DNA of 64,000 nucleotides from Providencia stuartii (lineage in GTDB: Bacteria; Pseudomonadota; Gammaproteobacteria; Enterobacterales; Enterobacteriaceae): assembly GCA_900455155.1 (NCBI GenBank), contig UGUC01000004.1:186001-250000 (forward strand), given 5' to 3'. A program made the position numbers and the translations under genes. Every line of letters begins with the position of its first letter. Within the stretch, counting starts at the first letter, position 1. The notes under the pieces are model-generated. The model did not search any database, was not told where the DNA came from, and saw only the letters and a list, made by a program, of their open reading frames with translations. Positions 63,669 to 64,000 of this stretch are shown in pieces.

Positions 63669-64000
63669 ATGATGTTCAAACTTAGCAAAGTCAGGCAGGC
63701 CGTTTTATTGGCGGTGAGCGTCAGTGCATGCACGGTGTCTGCAACAGAGTTCAATACTGACGTATTGGATGCGGAAGATATGCAAAACGTCGATATGAGC
63801 CAATTTTCCGTTGCGGGTTATGTGCCTCCCGGAGACTATGTGTTAACCGTGTTTGTTAACGGCCAGCGCTTAGGGGCGCCTCGTGATATCACGGTCTTAG
63901 CACAACATGCCATTTGCATACCGGCGAACTTACTGAATCTGATTGGCCTGAAAGATTCGGCAAAACAAAAAGTCACCCTTTCCGAGGCGGGGCAGTGCCT
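63669..64000 (+). CDS. Fimbrial outer-membrane usher, N-terminal part
   Basis: The gene runs off the right edge; 110 codons are visible. Start MMFKLSKVRQAVLLAVSVSA (either of two adjacent ATGs), a signal peptide ending VSA, then FNTDVLDAEDMQNVDMSQFS, PPGDYVLTVFVNGQRLG and AICIPANLLNLIGL, which match the PapC N-domain that binds chaperone-subunit complexes. An AGGAGG stands at 63632-63637. A chaperone gene is expected outside the window. Confidence 0.9.
   Translation, partial: MMFKLSKVRQAVLLAVSVSACTVSATEFNTDVLDAEDMQNVDMSQFSVAGYVPPGDYVLTVFVNGQRLGAPRDITVLAQHAICIPANLLNLIGLKDSAKQKVTLSEAGQC

Overview
The window reads as the chromosome of a Morganellaceae member, most like Providencia. This is inferred from the close match of nearly every protein to its E. 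coli counterpart, the moderate to low G+C, and a gene order (ygiW-qseBC, ytfJ-ytfK-ytfL-msrA-tamAB-ytfP-ppa-fbp-mpl, argR/mdh, rplU-rpmA-obgE, dacB/greA, yhbY/rlmE-ftsH-folP-glmM-secG-leuU-metY-rimP-nusA-infB-rbfA-truB-rpsO-pnp-nlpI-deaD) that is the enterobacterial backbone with local differences. The species was not verified.

Layout. 1-16.4 kb: QseBC two-component system, YtfJ/YtfK, the PaeA-type CNNM protein, MsrA, the TamAB translocation module with YtfP, then Ppa, Fbp, Mpl, a small DUF6122-like membrane protein and ArgR. 16.4-20.6 kb: mdh, a Ner-like regulator (nlp), two tandem paralogous Mu-type DNA-binding genes, and ispB. 20.6-43.8 kb: ribosomal proteins L21/L27, ObgE, PBP4, GreA, then the long translation/RNA operon series with two tRNA genes (Leu-GAG and initiator Met), ending in PNPase, NlpI, YrbN and the DeaD helicase. 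43.9-53.2 kb is more accessory: an unrecognised small gene, BtsSR, a HlyD-like adaptor with two ABC-2 permeases but no ATPase, and a DUF350-DUF1190-ATP-grasp operon (yjfLMC). 53.2-60.5 kb is partly an anaerobic block: UbiU/UbiV/UbiT (O2-independent ubiquinone synthesis), YhbS, YhbQ, a BhsA-like peptide, YhbP, and the anaerobic ribonucleotide reductase NrdDG. 60.5-64 kb: a 1.7-kb AT-rich non-coding stretch, then a chaperone/usher fimbrial operon (major pilin, second pilin, start of the usher), cut by the window end.

The most important technical observation is that more than thirty single-base indels interrupt otherwise full-length genes, many of them essential (ispB, obgE, ftsH). Nearly all lengthen a run of identical bases by one. 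Removing them restores proteins of the family's expected length, often exactly. They are best explained as sequencing or assembly errors, so I annotate these genes as whole CDSs with noted frameshifts rather than as pseudogenes.

The most interesting biology is the divergent Ner-like / Mu-repressor-like gene set at 18-19.6 kb, which mirrors the regulatory switch of phage Mu; the ATPase-less HlyD/ABC-2 operon; the yjfLMC operon; a strong hairpin plus T-run on the minus strand in an otherwise empty gap at 50.4 kb (possible sRNA); and several strong inverted repeats. I did not find a CRISPR array, an intact insertion sequence or an obvious defence system.
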